Origin: Brevibacillus_H sp049846925
Lineage (GTDB): Bacteria; Bacillota; Bacilli; Brevibacillales; Brevibacillaceae
Assembly: GCF_049846925.1 (NCBI RefSeq)
Contig: NZ_JBNCMT010000001.1
Location: 248,001 to 312,000, forward strand
Length of the DNA stretch: 64,000 bases
Reading direction: 5' to 3'
The notes beneath the pieces were generated by a model. That model did no database searches. It worked only from the letters and a program-made list of their open reading frames with translations, and was not told where the DNA came from. The position numbers and the translations under genes were made by a program. Positions 54,915 through 62,628 of the stretch are shown one piece after another (the stretch's first letter is position 1; the number at the start of each line of letters is the position of its first letter).

Positions 54915-55708
54915 ATGTTGAAATACCCCATTCCCTTACTGCCCCCAAATGAAAATTCTGCTGTGCTACCGTTGATCGAAGAGTGCCATGAGCCACTTGT
55001 CTCTCTTGCCGGTTTGACTGACAAGATCCAAGTCCATCCGTACTACTACCAGCTTGGCTATCCTCATGCCCTGTCAGGTTGTTTTGTGCGAAAAGGAGTG
55101 GCAGATCGATTAATCAAGACTGCTGAAGACCTCCCTGTCGGATACTATCTGCATGTCTTTGATGGATGGCGTCCACTTGAAGTTCAGCAGTCAATCTATG
55201 ATGATTTCAAGACACAATTGCACAATCAAGGTTATACAGAAGGGGATGAGCTCGATCAGGAACTATCGAAATATGTTGCCAAACCGGTCTACCGCCCTGA
55301 AAAACCGCTCGGACACTTGAGTGGCGGAGCTATTGATCTGACGATTGGCGGTCCCGATGGCTTGTTAGACATGGGAACTGATTTTGATGNNNNNNNNNNN
55401 NNNNNNNNNNNNNNNNNNNNNNNNNNNNNNNNNNNNNNNNNNNNNNNNNNNNNNNNNNNNNNNNNNNNNNNNNNNNNNNNNNNNNNNNNTTCACTTCATT
55501 GGCCAGAACAAACTATTTTGAAACCTTGTCTACCTACTCTCCAAGAGAAGCAATGGTCCGTATCAATCGCAGGTGGCTGTACCATCTGATGATGCAAGTC
55601 GGTTTCGTGAATTACGCCGAAGAGTGGTGGCATTATGATTATGGAAACATTCGTTGGGCGATCCATAACAACACCCATGCCGTTTACGGCGGAATCCTCA
55701 CAAGATAA
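54915..55708 (+). CDS. D-alanyl-D-alanine dipeptidase, VanX/DdpX family (gap inside)
   Basis: Zinc peptidase that splits free D-Ala-D-Ala. The N-terminal fold contains YHLHVFDGWRP-like residues (about 77-87). Zinc ligands H134 and D141 lie in LGHLSGGAIDLTI, and after the gap come the catalytic Glu and third ligand in EEWWHYDYGN. A 100-N run (55390-55489) replaces a short stretch after DMGTDFD. The two sides are out of frame only because the N length is arbitrary; the right side resumes as FTSLARTNYFE. AGGAGG precedes the ATG. Probably peptidoglycan turnover or nutrient recovery; nothing here indicates vancomycin resistance. Confidence 0.85.
55390..55489. other. 100-N gap of unknown true length
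   Basis: Unlike the gap in codY, the flanks do not overlap. Family alignment suggests only a handful of residues are missing, so the real gap is probably well under 100 bases, and its length must leave remainder 2 on division by 3 to keep frame. Confidence 0.8.
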
Positions 55709-55710
55709 AA

Positions 55711-55757
55711 AAAGTCTATCACAACTGCTGTAAATCAGTGTGATAGACTTTTGCTTT
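55711..55757. terminator. Bidirectional terminator after the dipeptidase gene
   Basis: AAAGTCTATCACA and TGTGATAGACTTT form a 13-bp stem with T-rich sequence on both sides (TTTTGCTTTTT on the plus side). It serves the dipeptidase gene and the convergent FliF-domain gene. Confidence 0.85.
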
Positions 55758-55763
55758 TTGTCT

Positions 55764-56036
55764 TTATGGAGTTGGAATTCCCTCTTGGCTGATATTGACC
55801 AAAATCTCATCAAATTTACTTTGTCGAACAAGTACTTCTTTTCCTTTGATCTCATAATCATAGTCATGTTTCTTCAAGTAGTCCTCTACCTGTTGAACCT
55901 GCTTGGTGTTTAGCTCATAAGAGAAAAGCGGTACCATGGGTGAACGATCTTGCATACTGAAATATAGGATCACCGCTGCTGCAATCGCAACGATAATGAG
56001 TCCAATTGTCATATTTCTCTTTTGAGTAGTAGCCAT
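55764..56036 (-). CDS. Single-pass membrane protein resembling the first ring-building domain of FliF/SctJ
   Basis: 90 residues. A membrane helix (about 10-27) is followed by one small alpha/beta domain (34-88). Its pattern VPLFSYELNTKQVQQVEDYL, then Y.YEIKG and ending VNISQEGIP closely follows the FliF segment VPLYDQKLSEQEVGVIKQEL to VDLAAQGIP in this same window. Everything C-terminal of that domain in FliF is absent. GGAGGAG lies eight bases before the ATG at 56036, and a good promoter lies just upstream. The function is unknown; a small ring, a FliF modulator or a sporulation role are guesses. Confidence 0.75.
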   Translation of the reverse strand: MATTQKRNMTIGLIIVAIAAAVILYFSMQDRSPMVPLFSYELNTKQVQQVEDYLKKHDYDYEIKGKEVLVRQSKFDEILVNISQEGIPTP

Positions 56037-56083
56037 AATCACATCTCCTCCTCAGTTGTTTTTGGGAAAACCAACTAGAGTAG

Positions 56084-56112
56084 ATGCTATCAAATTTTCA
56101 CACGATGGTCAA
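56084..56112 (-). promoter_or_regulatory. Promoter of the FliF-domain gene
   Basis: Minus-strand -35 TTGACC (56112-56107), 17-base spacer, -10 TAGCAT (56089-56084), about 50 bp before the ATG. It suggests independent expression from the upstream ywiC-like gene. Confidence 0.55.
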
Positions 56113-56125
56113 ATTAGCAGGAATT

Positions 56126-56878
56126 TTATAGCAAAATAAAAGCTCCGGCGAGGAACCATACCGAATTGACAATCTCGGTAATTCCTACTGTCATCGGTGT
56201 TAGTTTATTGATCTTTAAAACAGAAATCATTTTAATGCAGCCTGGAATAAACAGAAGTGCAATCATTGAAGGTGCGTGCAGGATCAGCACGGCGGCAATG
56301 ACGACCAGATGGAACAGTATCCCAATAATCCGGAAGCTTTGATTGGTTTTTTCACGAAAAAGTGCTTTTACATAAAAGACACTTCCCGTGAAGTAGATGA
56401 TGTTCAAAAGCATTGCCAACAGGATACTTTCCTGACTCACTTCTTGCCCAAGGTAGGCAGCAATCGGCAGTAGCATGGTGAGTGCCGTAATTCCGACCAG
56501 GTCGTTTCCAAAATTGCGTTCCTTTTTCTTCACGATGAACAGAGCGGAAATACCCAGCAACGGAATCATAGCAAGCATCGGTACAAACGCTGTTGGTTTT
56601 ACAAGGAAGGGGGCGAGCAAAAACAAACCCGCCACACCGGAAAATACAGATACAGAAAGAAGTGATTCACGCAATCTTTTTGGCTGACGAACGACGGTTA
56701 ACATCGCATTCATCGCTAAATATCCAAAGAACATTCCGATTCCTGCCAACAGATGCCAAAAAGTTGCACCTGAAATAGCTATGCCTAATAGAAACGGCAT
56801 AATCAGCATAGCCCATGCGCCATGCTCACGCGGAAAAATCCAAACCCGTTTTGAGTTCTTCGTTGTTACTGCGTGCAT
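56126..56878 (-). CDS. ywiC: YwiC-like membrane protein
   Basis: The 250-residue protein has about eight membrane helices and the family opening WIFPREHGAWAMLIMPFLLG. In B. subtilis ywiC lies between fnr and the nar genes, and the family goes with anaerobic nitrogen-oxide respiration, although its function is not established. Here it overlaps the radical SAM gene by 13 bases, so it is in the same unit under the likely Fnr-controlled promoter. Confidence 0.85.
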   Translation of the reverse strand: MHAVTTKNSKRVWIFPREHGAWAMLIMPFLLGIAISGATFWHLLAGIGMFFGYLAMNAMLTVVRQPKRLRESLLSVSVFSGVAGLFLLAPFLVKPTAFVPMLAMIPLLGISALFIVKKKERNFGNDLVGITALTMLLPIAAYLGQEVSQESILLAMLLNIIYFTGSVFYVKALFREKTNQSFRIIGILFHLVVIAAVLILHAPSMIALLFIPGCIKMISVLKINKLTPMTVGITEIVNSVWFLAGAFILL

Positions 56879-57954
56879 GCAACCTCACTCTCCTGCCAGC
56901 CTTTCGGAATGTAAACACATGATGGATCGCTTTCGAGATAATCCCCTGTGATACCATACGCACGTGCACGAGAACCACCGCATAGCTTACGGAATTCACA
57001 GGCACCACATTTTCCTTTTAATTTGCTAGGATCACGCAAGTCCTTGAAAATCTGATTCTCACGATAAATCTCCGCTAGCGGTGTCTCTCTCACATTTCCT
57101 GCTACGATTGGTAAGAATCCGCTTGGTTGCACTTCCCCAATATGCGAAATAAACACAAATCCATTACCGTCATTCACGCCTGATTCAGCTCGACCCAAGA
57201 AATCCGGTCGTTTTTCTTTGAGGTCGATTTTACCGCTAGCTTGAATCGCTTCTTTATTTTGTAGAGCAACCCTTCTAAAGGCAGGTGCTGCTGTCGTCTT
57301 GATGCCATAGCTGACTTCTCTTGTTTTCTTCAAGAGCCAGTTGAAAATGCGCTCATGTTCTTCTGCTGAAACCATATCATCCATTTGTCCACGTCCAGTA
57401 GGCACCAGGAAGAATACGCTCCAGAGAACGGCTCCCCACTCTTCAACGAGTGCAGCCATTTCTTCCAGTTTATCAGCATTGTAACGGGAAACCGTTGTAT
57501 TAATTTGAATCGGGAGACCAAGCTCCTTCAAATTTGCCAGTGCTTTTACTGTCAGATCAAAAGATCCTCTGGTTCCTCTGAATTTATCGTGAATCTCGGC
57601 ATTTGGACCATCGACACTGAAGGCCCAGCGTGCAAGACCAGCTTCTTTTGCTTTTGCCATCGCATCTAACGTTACACGAGGTGTTGCACTAGGGGTCATG
57701 GATACTCGCAAGCCCTTGGAAATGGCATAACGAGTAAGGTCTTGCAAATCAGGGCGCATCAGAGGATCGCCACCTGTGAATACGAGTAATGGATCACCCA
57801 TTTGCGCAATTTGATCAATTAGATTCTTGCCTTCTTCATTCGACAACTGTCGTGGATCCGCTAATGGTTGAGCTTCGGCACGACAATGCAAACATTTCAA
57901 TGCACAGGCTCGAGTAACTTCCCAAATAACTATAAATGGATTCTGATCGTACAT
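56866..57954 (-). CDS. Radical SAM/SPASM protein, TIGR04053-like
   Basis: 362 residues. The radical SAM cluster is C17-x3-C21-x2-C24 (VTRACALKCLHCRAEA). GGDPLMRPDL binds SAM. The C-terminal SPASM-type cysteines lie in KGKCGACEFRKLCGGSRARA and SDPSC. Related proteins occur with haem d1 or alternative haem pathways, but the substrate is unknown. The ATG at 57954 follows AGGAGTG; a GTG three codons earlier is possible. It lies between the hemerythrin and ywiC-like genes. Confidence 0.88.
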   Translation of the reverse strand: MYDQNPFIVIWEVTRACALKCLHCRAEAQPLADPRQLSNEEGKNLIDQIAQMGDPLLVFTGGDPLMRPDLQDLTRYAISKGLRVSMTPSATPRVTLDAMAKAKEAGLARWAFSVDGPNAEIHDKFRGTRGSFDLTVKALANLKELGLPIQINTTVSRYNADKLEEMAALVEEWGAVLWSVFFLVPTGRGQMDDMVSAEEHERIFNWLLKKTREVSYGIKTTAAPAFRRVALQNKEAIQASGKIDLKEKRPDFLGRAESGVNDGNGFVFISHIGEVQPSGFLPIVAGNVRETPLAEIYRENQIFKDLRDPSKLKGKCGACEFRKLCGGSRARAYGITGDYLESDPSCVYIPKGWQESEVACTQ

Positions 57955-57972
57955 TTCTTTCACTCCTACACC

Positions 57973-58515
57973 CTATTTAGAAACCTTGGCAGTCTCGCGT
58001 CTTGCTTGCAAAGCATGCAGCACCTGAGCTTTCTGAAAGTCAGTTAAGATCTGTTCTGCCATTGGAAATAACACACAATTTTCTTTATACATATGGTCGG
58101 CCAGAAATTCATCAACCTGGTAGAGAAGTTCAATAAGCCTGTTTGTCTTCTGGTGAATCATCTTACAGGACTCAACCTCTACCACCAATTCGTCAACTAA
58201 TGAACGCAAGGTCTGATGCTCTCCATTCATAAGTGAAATCGGACCATTTGCCTGACCTAAAACCTCAGCGATTTGAGGAAATAGAATTTGCTCTTCTTCT
58301 ATTAAATGGTTTTCCAGTTCATGCCGCAGGAATTGAGTGAAACTGTCAATGATTTGTCGATTTTCTTCGGACCAGATTTGATCACTCAAAATAGCCACCT
58401 TGATACTCTCCAAACGATCTTCTACAACATCGTGATCTCTATAGTAAAATGCGAGTAGCTCCGAACGATTGGGGTGACCATACTTCAACCTACAACTACC
58501 CGTGGTATGCGGCAT
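57973..58515 (-). CDS. Hemerythrin-like (HHE) protein
   Basis: The 180-residue four-helix protein has HHE-type ligands in HDVVEDRLES, FLRHELENHLIEEEQILFP, NGEHQTLRSL and FLADHMYKENCVLFP, a di-iron site. Such proteins bind oxygen or nitric oxide, or aid iron-sulfur repair. The start at 58515 follows GGGAGGGAAAGGAA. It is the first gene of a leftward unit with the radical SAM and ywiC-like genes, behind a perfect Fnr box. Confidence 0.87.
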   Translation of the reverse strand: MPHTTGSCRLKYGHPNRSELLAFYYRDHDVVEDRLESIKVAILSDQIWSEENRQIIDSFTQFLRHELENHLIEEEQILFPQIAEVLGQANGPISLMNGEHQTLRSLVDELVVEVESCKMIHQKTNRLIELLYQVDEFLADHMYKENCVLFPMAEQILTDFQKAQVLHALQARRETAKVSK

Positions 58516-58543
58516 TTCCTTTCCCTCCCTTACTGATACACCC

Positions 58544-58613
58544 ATCGTATCTTAATTTGTCAAAGAAAGTTGTGAAAAAAATCACATCTACGTGCCTATC
58601 CAGTTGCTACAAT
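58544..58613. promoter_or_regulatory. Divergent Fnr-type promoter pair
   Basis: The box TGTGAAAAAAATCACA (58571-58586) matches the Bacillus Fnr consensus TGTGA-N6-TCACA in full. Rightward, TGC-TACAAT (58605-58613) gives a start near 58620; leftward, TACGAT (58549-58544) gives a start near 58537. The box centre is at -41.5 for both, the classic activation distance. A separate leftward TTGACA (58563-58558) without a good -10 was also noted. Confidence 0.75.
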
Positions 58614-58645
58614 GAGTCTATGCATTAACAAGGAGGGAACTACAC

Positions 58646-59827
58646 ATGATTGGATTATCCAGTCTGCTTGAAACAACCCAAACCTTTGGGGACAAACTAC
58701 GTTACTCTGAAGAAGCTCGTGGTCAAAACAGAGGTACCCATGAAGGTCACGGACCCGTTGTGGTTTGGAATATTACCAGAACTTGCAATCTCAACTGTTT
58801 GCACTGCTACTCCAGTTCTGAAGCAATACAATATGAAGGTGAATTTAGCACCGAGGAAGCGAAAAACGTAATTGATCAGCTTGCCGATGCGAAAGTTCCT
58901 GTCATTCTTTTCTCTGGTGGTGAGCCGCTCATCCGCCCAGACATCCTTGAACTTGCTGAATATGCAATTGGCAAAGGGATCCGCATTACATTCTCTACAA
59001 ACGGTACACTTATTAATGAAGAAAAAGCGAAAAAATTAAAAGAACTCGGCGTAAGTTATGTGGGAATCAGCTTGGATGGTATCGGAGAAATCCACGATAA
59101 ATTCCGCCGTAAAGAGGGCGCATTCGAATTGACGCTCAAAGGTATCCGCAACTGCTTGGCAATCGGACAAAAAGTAGGATTGCGTTTTACCATGAATCGT
59201 CACAATATCGAATCATTGCCTAGCATTCTGGAATTAATGGAAAAAGAGAATATTCCACGTGCATGCTTCTACCATCTTGTGTACGCTGGTCGTGGCGCAG
59301 TGGAAGATGATATTACACATGAGCAATCCCGTGAAGCACTTGACTTGATTATCGATGCAATTAAACGTTTTGCAGATAAAGGCGAGGCACGTGAAATCCT
59401 GACAGTAGACAACCATGCAGATGGCGTGTATCTCTACCTGAAAACAAAAGAAGAAAACCCTGAACTTGCAGAGCGCATCTATGAAAAATTGTTGCGCAAT
59501 GGTGGTAACCGTTCTGGTGTTGCTCTTTGCAATATTGACCACCGTGGTAACATTCACGCAGATCAGTTCAGTCAAAATATTACGTTCGGAAATCTTCGTG
59601 AAAAGAGCTTCAAGGAAATTTGGGAAAGCGACCACCCGATCCTCACTGGTCTTCGCAACCGCAAAGAAATGATCAAAGGCCGCTGTGCTGAGTGCAAATA
59701 CTTTGAAGTATGTAACGGAAACTTCCGCCCTCGTGCTCTTGGCTACTATGGCGACTATTGGGAATCCGATCCACAATGCTTCCTGACAGATGAAGAAATC
59801 GGTCTTACCCCTGTGAAAAACGGTTAA
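58646..59827 (+). CDS. Radical SAM/SPASM protein of the NirJ/AhbC type
   Basis: 393 residues. The start MIGLSSLLETTQTFGDKLRY and PVVVWNITRTCNLNCLHCY, with C47, C51 and C54, follow the NirJ/AhbC pattern. SGGEPLIRPDIL, HLVYAGRG, TVDNHADG and CNGNFRPRALG, then SDPQCFLTDEEIG, also fit. Relatives remove side chains from didecarboxysirohaem in haem d1 (NirJ) or alternative haem b (AhbC) synthesis; which applies is not decidable here. It is transcribed alone from the Fnr-type promoter and ends at a strong terminator. Confidence 0.85.
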   Translation: MIGLSSLLETTQTFGDKLRYSEEARGQNRGTHEGHGPVVVWNITRTCNLNCLHCYSSSEAIQYEGEFSTEEAKNVIDQLADAKVPVILFSGGEPLIRPDILELAEYAIGKGIRITFSTNGTLINEEKAKKLKELGVSYVGISLDGIGEIHDKFRRKEGAFELTLKGIRNCLAIGQKVGLRFTMNRHNIESLPSILELMEKENIPRACFYHLVYAGRGAVEDDITHEQSREALDLIIDAIKRFADKGEAREILTVDNHADGVYLYLKTKEENPELAERIYEKLLRNGGNRSGVALCNIDHRGNIHADQFSQNITFGNLREKSFKEIWESDHPILTGLRNRKEMIKGRCAECKYFEVCNGNFRPRALGYYGDYWESDPQCFLTDEEIGLTPVKNG

Positions 59828-59843
59828 TTGAACGAAATAAATG

Positions 59844-59878
59844 AAACCCCTCAATCACTGATTGAGGGGTTTGTTTTG
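59844..59878. terminator. Bidirectional terminator between convergent genes
   Basis: AAACCCCTCAATCA and TGATTGAGGGGTTT form a long stem followed by TGTTTTG on the plus side. It ends the NirJ-like gene and probably the SufT-like gene in the other direction. Confidence 0.85.
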
Positions 59879-59890
59879 TAGACTTTCTGA

Positions 59891-60193
59891 TTAGAGTCTG
59901 CCAAGCTGTTTGCGAGCGGCATCTGTCATTTTGTCAGGAGACCATGCTGGCGCCCAAACGAGATCAACTGTCACCAGATTAATCCCTGCTGATTTGAGTA
60001 CCGATTTCACCCCGCCTACAATGCTGTCGTGCAATGGGCAACCTGGTGTCGTTAAAGTCATCGTAACAATTACTTCTTCCCCATTCTCTGATTGCTCGAT
60101 ATTGTAAACCAATCCCAGATCAACGATATTAACTCCCAATTCAGGGTCGATTACACTTTTAAGCAGTTCTTTCAATTGATCATTTGTATGCAT
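59891..60193 (-). CDS. MIP18/SufT-like metal-sulfur cluster assembly factor
   Basis: The 100-residue DUF59 protein has VIDPELGVNIVDLGLVY and the Cys52 motif TLTTPGCPLHD, which holds or hands on iron-sulfur clusters. It lies 51 bp after the oxidase-like gene in the same direction, so it is probably made under the same oxygen-responsive control and may support the iron-sulfur enzymes next door. Confidence 0.9.
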   Translation of the reverse strand: MHTNDQLKELLKSVIDPELGVNIVDLGLVYNIEQSENGEEVIVTMTLTTPGCPLHDSIVGGVKSVLKSAGINLVTVDLVWAPAWSPDKMTDAARKQLGRL

Positions 60194-60244
60194 GTTGTTT
60201 TCCTCCTTTATTTATAAGCAAGTATATTGCAAAGTAGATATTCC

Positions 60245-61486
60245 TTATCTGCGAAATACCAAAGCGATTTGACTGGCGTACACAATTGACAATAAAGAGA
60301 TGATCAACTGCAAATAGAATTGCACAGATGAGATTCCAAACATCACTGTGATTCCGAATATTACATGAGCAACCAGCAACACTCTCAAAATGTTCGAGAA
60401 TGATTTCTCTACTAATAGCTGAGCCAAGGCTGGTACTCCTGGCTTACCCATCTGGGAGCTATATTTGTGTGTCCACCAAAGAAACGGAACAATTTTTGAC
60501 ATGTAACACAATATGCTGCCATTCACCCACAATAAGAGAAAGAAGTAAAAAGCGCCTCGAATAAAGAATTCATTCACCCATAAGCTCGGGAATGCCCCTA
60601 ATGCCAACAAAACAAGTACAAAAAATACGGATGTCCCTCTCACTACCCATATAGCGCTGACAATACCTGCTCCAGGACTTGCCTTGTGACGATGCTTGTT
60701 CATCTGTTCTACATGATACCAGTAAAGCCCAAAACCAATCGTAACAAGCAGCAAATTGATCCACAGGATGATCGTCGACAGACCTAAGAATAATGACAAG
60801 GCCATACCGATCATTCCTGCAGTCATCAGTCCGACGATCCATGGTTCAATACGCTGCGAATAATTGTGGGCTAGTAAGAACATCGGCAAAAGCTTAAAAC
60901 TGAACCCAACGATTAAGAGTCCAAACCATCCAATTACGCCTAGCCAGATATGTGTGGGAAGCAAGGAATCGTGCAGATTGCCAAGGAAGGCTAGCGAAAA
61001 GTCGACTCCCATCAGAGCACCCGTTGCAGCAGTTAGCAGCAGTGCAACAATGGAGATCGTGACCGCAGCGGTGATGCTGTTCCAATTTTTTGCCTGCATG
61101 ACGGTTGCCAAAATATTTATTACAAACAAGCAGATCCCAATAAAGACAAAGATTGCTGATCCCATCAACAGTTTGAGATCGAAGTGATAAAAGGCATGTG
61201 CTAAACCAAGAACCCCTATACTATAGGCTACAAAATGCATATAGCAGAGTTTTTCACTGTATACTTGCCTCTGCAATACGACCTGCAGCAATTGATAGAT
61301 GGCACCCATGGCAATCATTGAACCCCATCCCAAAACGCCAAGGTGAGCAAGACTCCAGCCGTATGGGATACGGATGCTGTTTTCAGCATAGAATTGGGGA
61401 TCTACTAAAGCGAACAGATTGAAGAAAATGAATAACAGGATGCCAACCCCGATAAACAAAAAGGGGACACGAAATGTATTTTGCAA
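60245..61486 (-). CDS. 12-helix membrane protein resembling haem-copper oxidase subunit I/NnrS
   Basis: 413 residues with about 12 membrane helices and conserved-looking histidines in WSLAHLGVLGWGSM, HFVAYSIGVLGLAHAFYHF, LLPTHIWLGVIGW, MFLLAHNYS and LWWTHKYS, suggesting haem or metal binding. It lacks the standard copper-site motifs I would expect of a full oxidase. A role in nitric oxide response or quinol chemistry is plausible but not shown. It starts with TTG after AGGTGAT and has an Fnr-like box upstream. Confidence 0.75.
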   Translation of the reverse strand: MQNTFRVPFLFIGVGILLFIFFNLFALVDPQFYAENSIRIPYGWSLAHLGVLGWGSMIAMGAIYQLLQVVLQRQVYSEKLCYMHFVAYSIGVLGLAHAFYHFDLKLLMGSAIFVFIGICLFVINILATVMQAKNWNSITAAVTISIVALLLTAATGALMGVDFSLAFLGNLHDSLLPTHIWLGVIGWFGLLIVGFSFKLLPMFLLAHNYSQRIEPWIVGLMTAGMIGMALSLFLGLSTIILWINLLLVTIGFGLYWYHVEQMNKHRHKASPGAGIVSAIWVVRGTSVFFVLVLLALGAFPSLWVNEFFIRGAFYFFLLLWVNGSILCYMSKIVPFLWWTHKYSSQMGKPGVPALAQLLVEKSFSNILRVLLVAHVIFGITVMFGISSVQFYLQLIISLLSIVYASQIALVFRR

Positions 61487-61556
61487 CGAATATCACCTGC
61501 CCGATAAGTGAGTTGGGTTTTTCTTCTTTATCCTACCCAATTATACAATACAAACG

Positions 61557-61572
61557 TGTGAGACAGATCACG
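61557..61572. promoter_or_regulatory. Fnr-like box upstream of the oxidase-like gene
   Basis: TGTGAGACAGATCACG differs from TGTGA-N6-TCACA in the last base only. Leftward, TAGGAT (61535-61530) would place it at -41.5; a perfect TATAAT (61545-61540) would place it at -31.5. The first fits activation, the second interference. Confidence 0.6.
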
Positions 61573-61678
61573 AAACGAGAATCTTTTTCAATCGCAGTTG
61601 CAGCTACTGAAACCATCTGAATGACAATTCGTATATAAATGGAAGAACAACAGATCACTCAAGGGGTAGGTGTTCGAT

Positions 61679-61890
61679 GTGTCAAAGAAAGAATTTGCTA
61701 AGGGAGTCTGGAAGGGATTTTCGCAAACTTCTATTTTTGATAAAGATTGTCTGCAAATGCTTCAAGCCAGCAGCCGATTACCGAGTTTACGCTACGTCAG
61801 TTCTGGGATCATGTCACGGGGAAAAAGAAGTTGTCCAAAGATGAGGTGGAACAATTAAAGCGCCAATCAAAATACTCACGTTTCCTGTAA
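61679..61890 (+). pseudogene. Small gene with an apparent one-base deletion
   Basis: GTG at 61679 follows AGGTGTTCGAT and opens MSKKEFAKGVWKGFSQTSIFDK. A different frame then gives LSANASSQQPITEFTLRQFW, DHVTGKKKLSKDEVEQLKRQ and SKYSRFL, ending at TAA 61888-61890. The two parts join if one base is missing near 61746, making a 70-residue, basic, soluble protein. It could be a real frameshift, a sequencing error or programmed slippage. The family is unknown. It is followed by a strong terminator, which supports a real transcript. Confidence 0.45.
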
Positions 61891-61940
61891 GAATACCCAC
61901 CCGACACAAGCTATCGCTGGCACCGGGCGGGGCCCCTACG

Positions 61941-61974
61941 AAAAAAGTGCGAGTAAAAAACTCGCACTTTTTTA
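61941..61974. terminator. Bidirectional terminator between the small gene and nreC
   Basis: AAGTGCGAG and CTCGCACTT flank a TAAAAAA loop, with A6 before and T6 after. It overlaps the nreC stop codon and can end transcription from both sides. Confidence 0.85.
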
Positions 61975-62628
61975 TTCAAAATCCAGTAAACCTTTTTTCA
62001 CCGCATAACGAACAAGGTCAGGACGTGTTTTCAAATGAAGTTTTTCCATGATCTTCGACTTGTGTGTCTCAATTGTTTTCACTGATACAATCAGTTGCTC
62101 AGCGATCTCTTTATTCGAATAGCCTTTTGCAATAAGCACGAGGATCTCACGTTCACGATCAGTCAGCACGTCAAATTTCCCCTGCTCTTCCCCGCTTTGT
62201 ACACGTTGCAGGAACTCTTGAATTAACGATTTCGTTGCCGACGGATATAAATAGGCAGCTCCCTGGAAGACGGTTCGAATCGCAGAAATCAAATCCAGAT
62301 CAGGAGCACTTTTCAGAATATAGCCGGACGCACCTGCTTGTAGAACACGAAAGAGGTATTCCTCATCGTCATGCATCGTCAGCACGAGGATATCAATTTG
62401 AGGTGCTGCTGCCTTCAAACGAGTGGTTGCAGAAAGACCATTCTCCCCAGGAGGCATGCTTAAATCCATTAAAACGATATCAGGCTTGAACTCCATTGCT
62501 TTGTCAAATGCCTCTTTACCGTCTGCTGCCGTGCCGACTACTTCCATATCCTCTTGTGCATTAATCAGCATCGACAGACCCGAGCGGACAATCGCATGAT
62601 CATCTGCTATAAGTACCCGTATCGACAT
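61972..62628 (-). CDS. nreC: Response regulator NreC
   Basis: The 218-residue NarL-type regulator has a receiver domain with D55 in VLMDLSMPPGENG. Its LuxR-type helix-turn-helix is LTDREREILVLIAKGYSNKE, then VKTIETHKSKIMEKL. It is phosphorylated by NreB under low oxygen and activates nitrate/nitrite respiration genes in staphylococci. The ATG at 62628 lies within the end of nreB (29-base overlap); a longer start exists seven codons upstream. Confidence 0.93.
   Translation of the reverse strand: MSIRVLIADDHAIVRSGLSMLINAQEDMEVVGTAADGKEAFDKAMEFKPDIVLMDLSMPPGENGLSATTRLKAAAPQIDILVLTMHDDEEYLFRVLQAGASGYILKSAPDLDLISAIRTVFQGAAYLYPSATKSLIQEFLQRVQSGEEQGKFDVLTDREREILVLIAKGYSNKEIAEQLIVSVKTIETHKSKIMEKLHLKTRPDLVRYAVKKGLLDFE

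Larger units (their letters stand above)
61487..61971. other. 485-bp interval with an Fnr-like box and a small broken gene
   Basis: From left to right: the oxidase-like promoter region and Fnr-like box (61557-61572), a short leader, a small frameshifted coding stretch on the plus strand (61679-61890), a GC-rich run near 61905-61940 and a terminator (61941-61974). Confidence 0.7.

Noticed and set aside
54915..55708. VanX-type gene as a vancomycin-resistance cluster
   Set aside because: No VanA/VanH-type ligase or dehydrogenase or VanRS genes are nearby; single dipeptidases of this family are common in Bacillota.
61676..61843. Alternative plus-strand frame beginning ATG TGT CAA AGA
   Set aside because: The ATG overlaps the better-spaced GTG frame, the product is Cys-rich without pattern, and it does not reach the terminator as the joined reading does.
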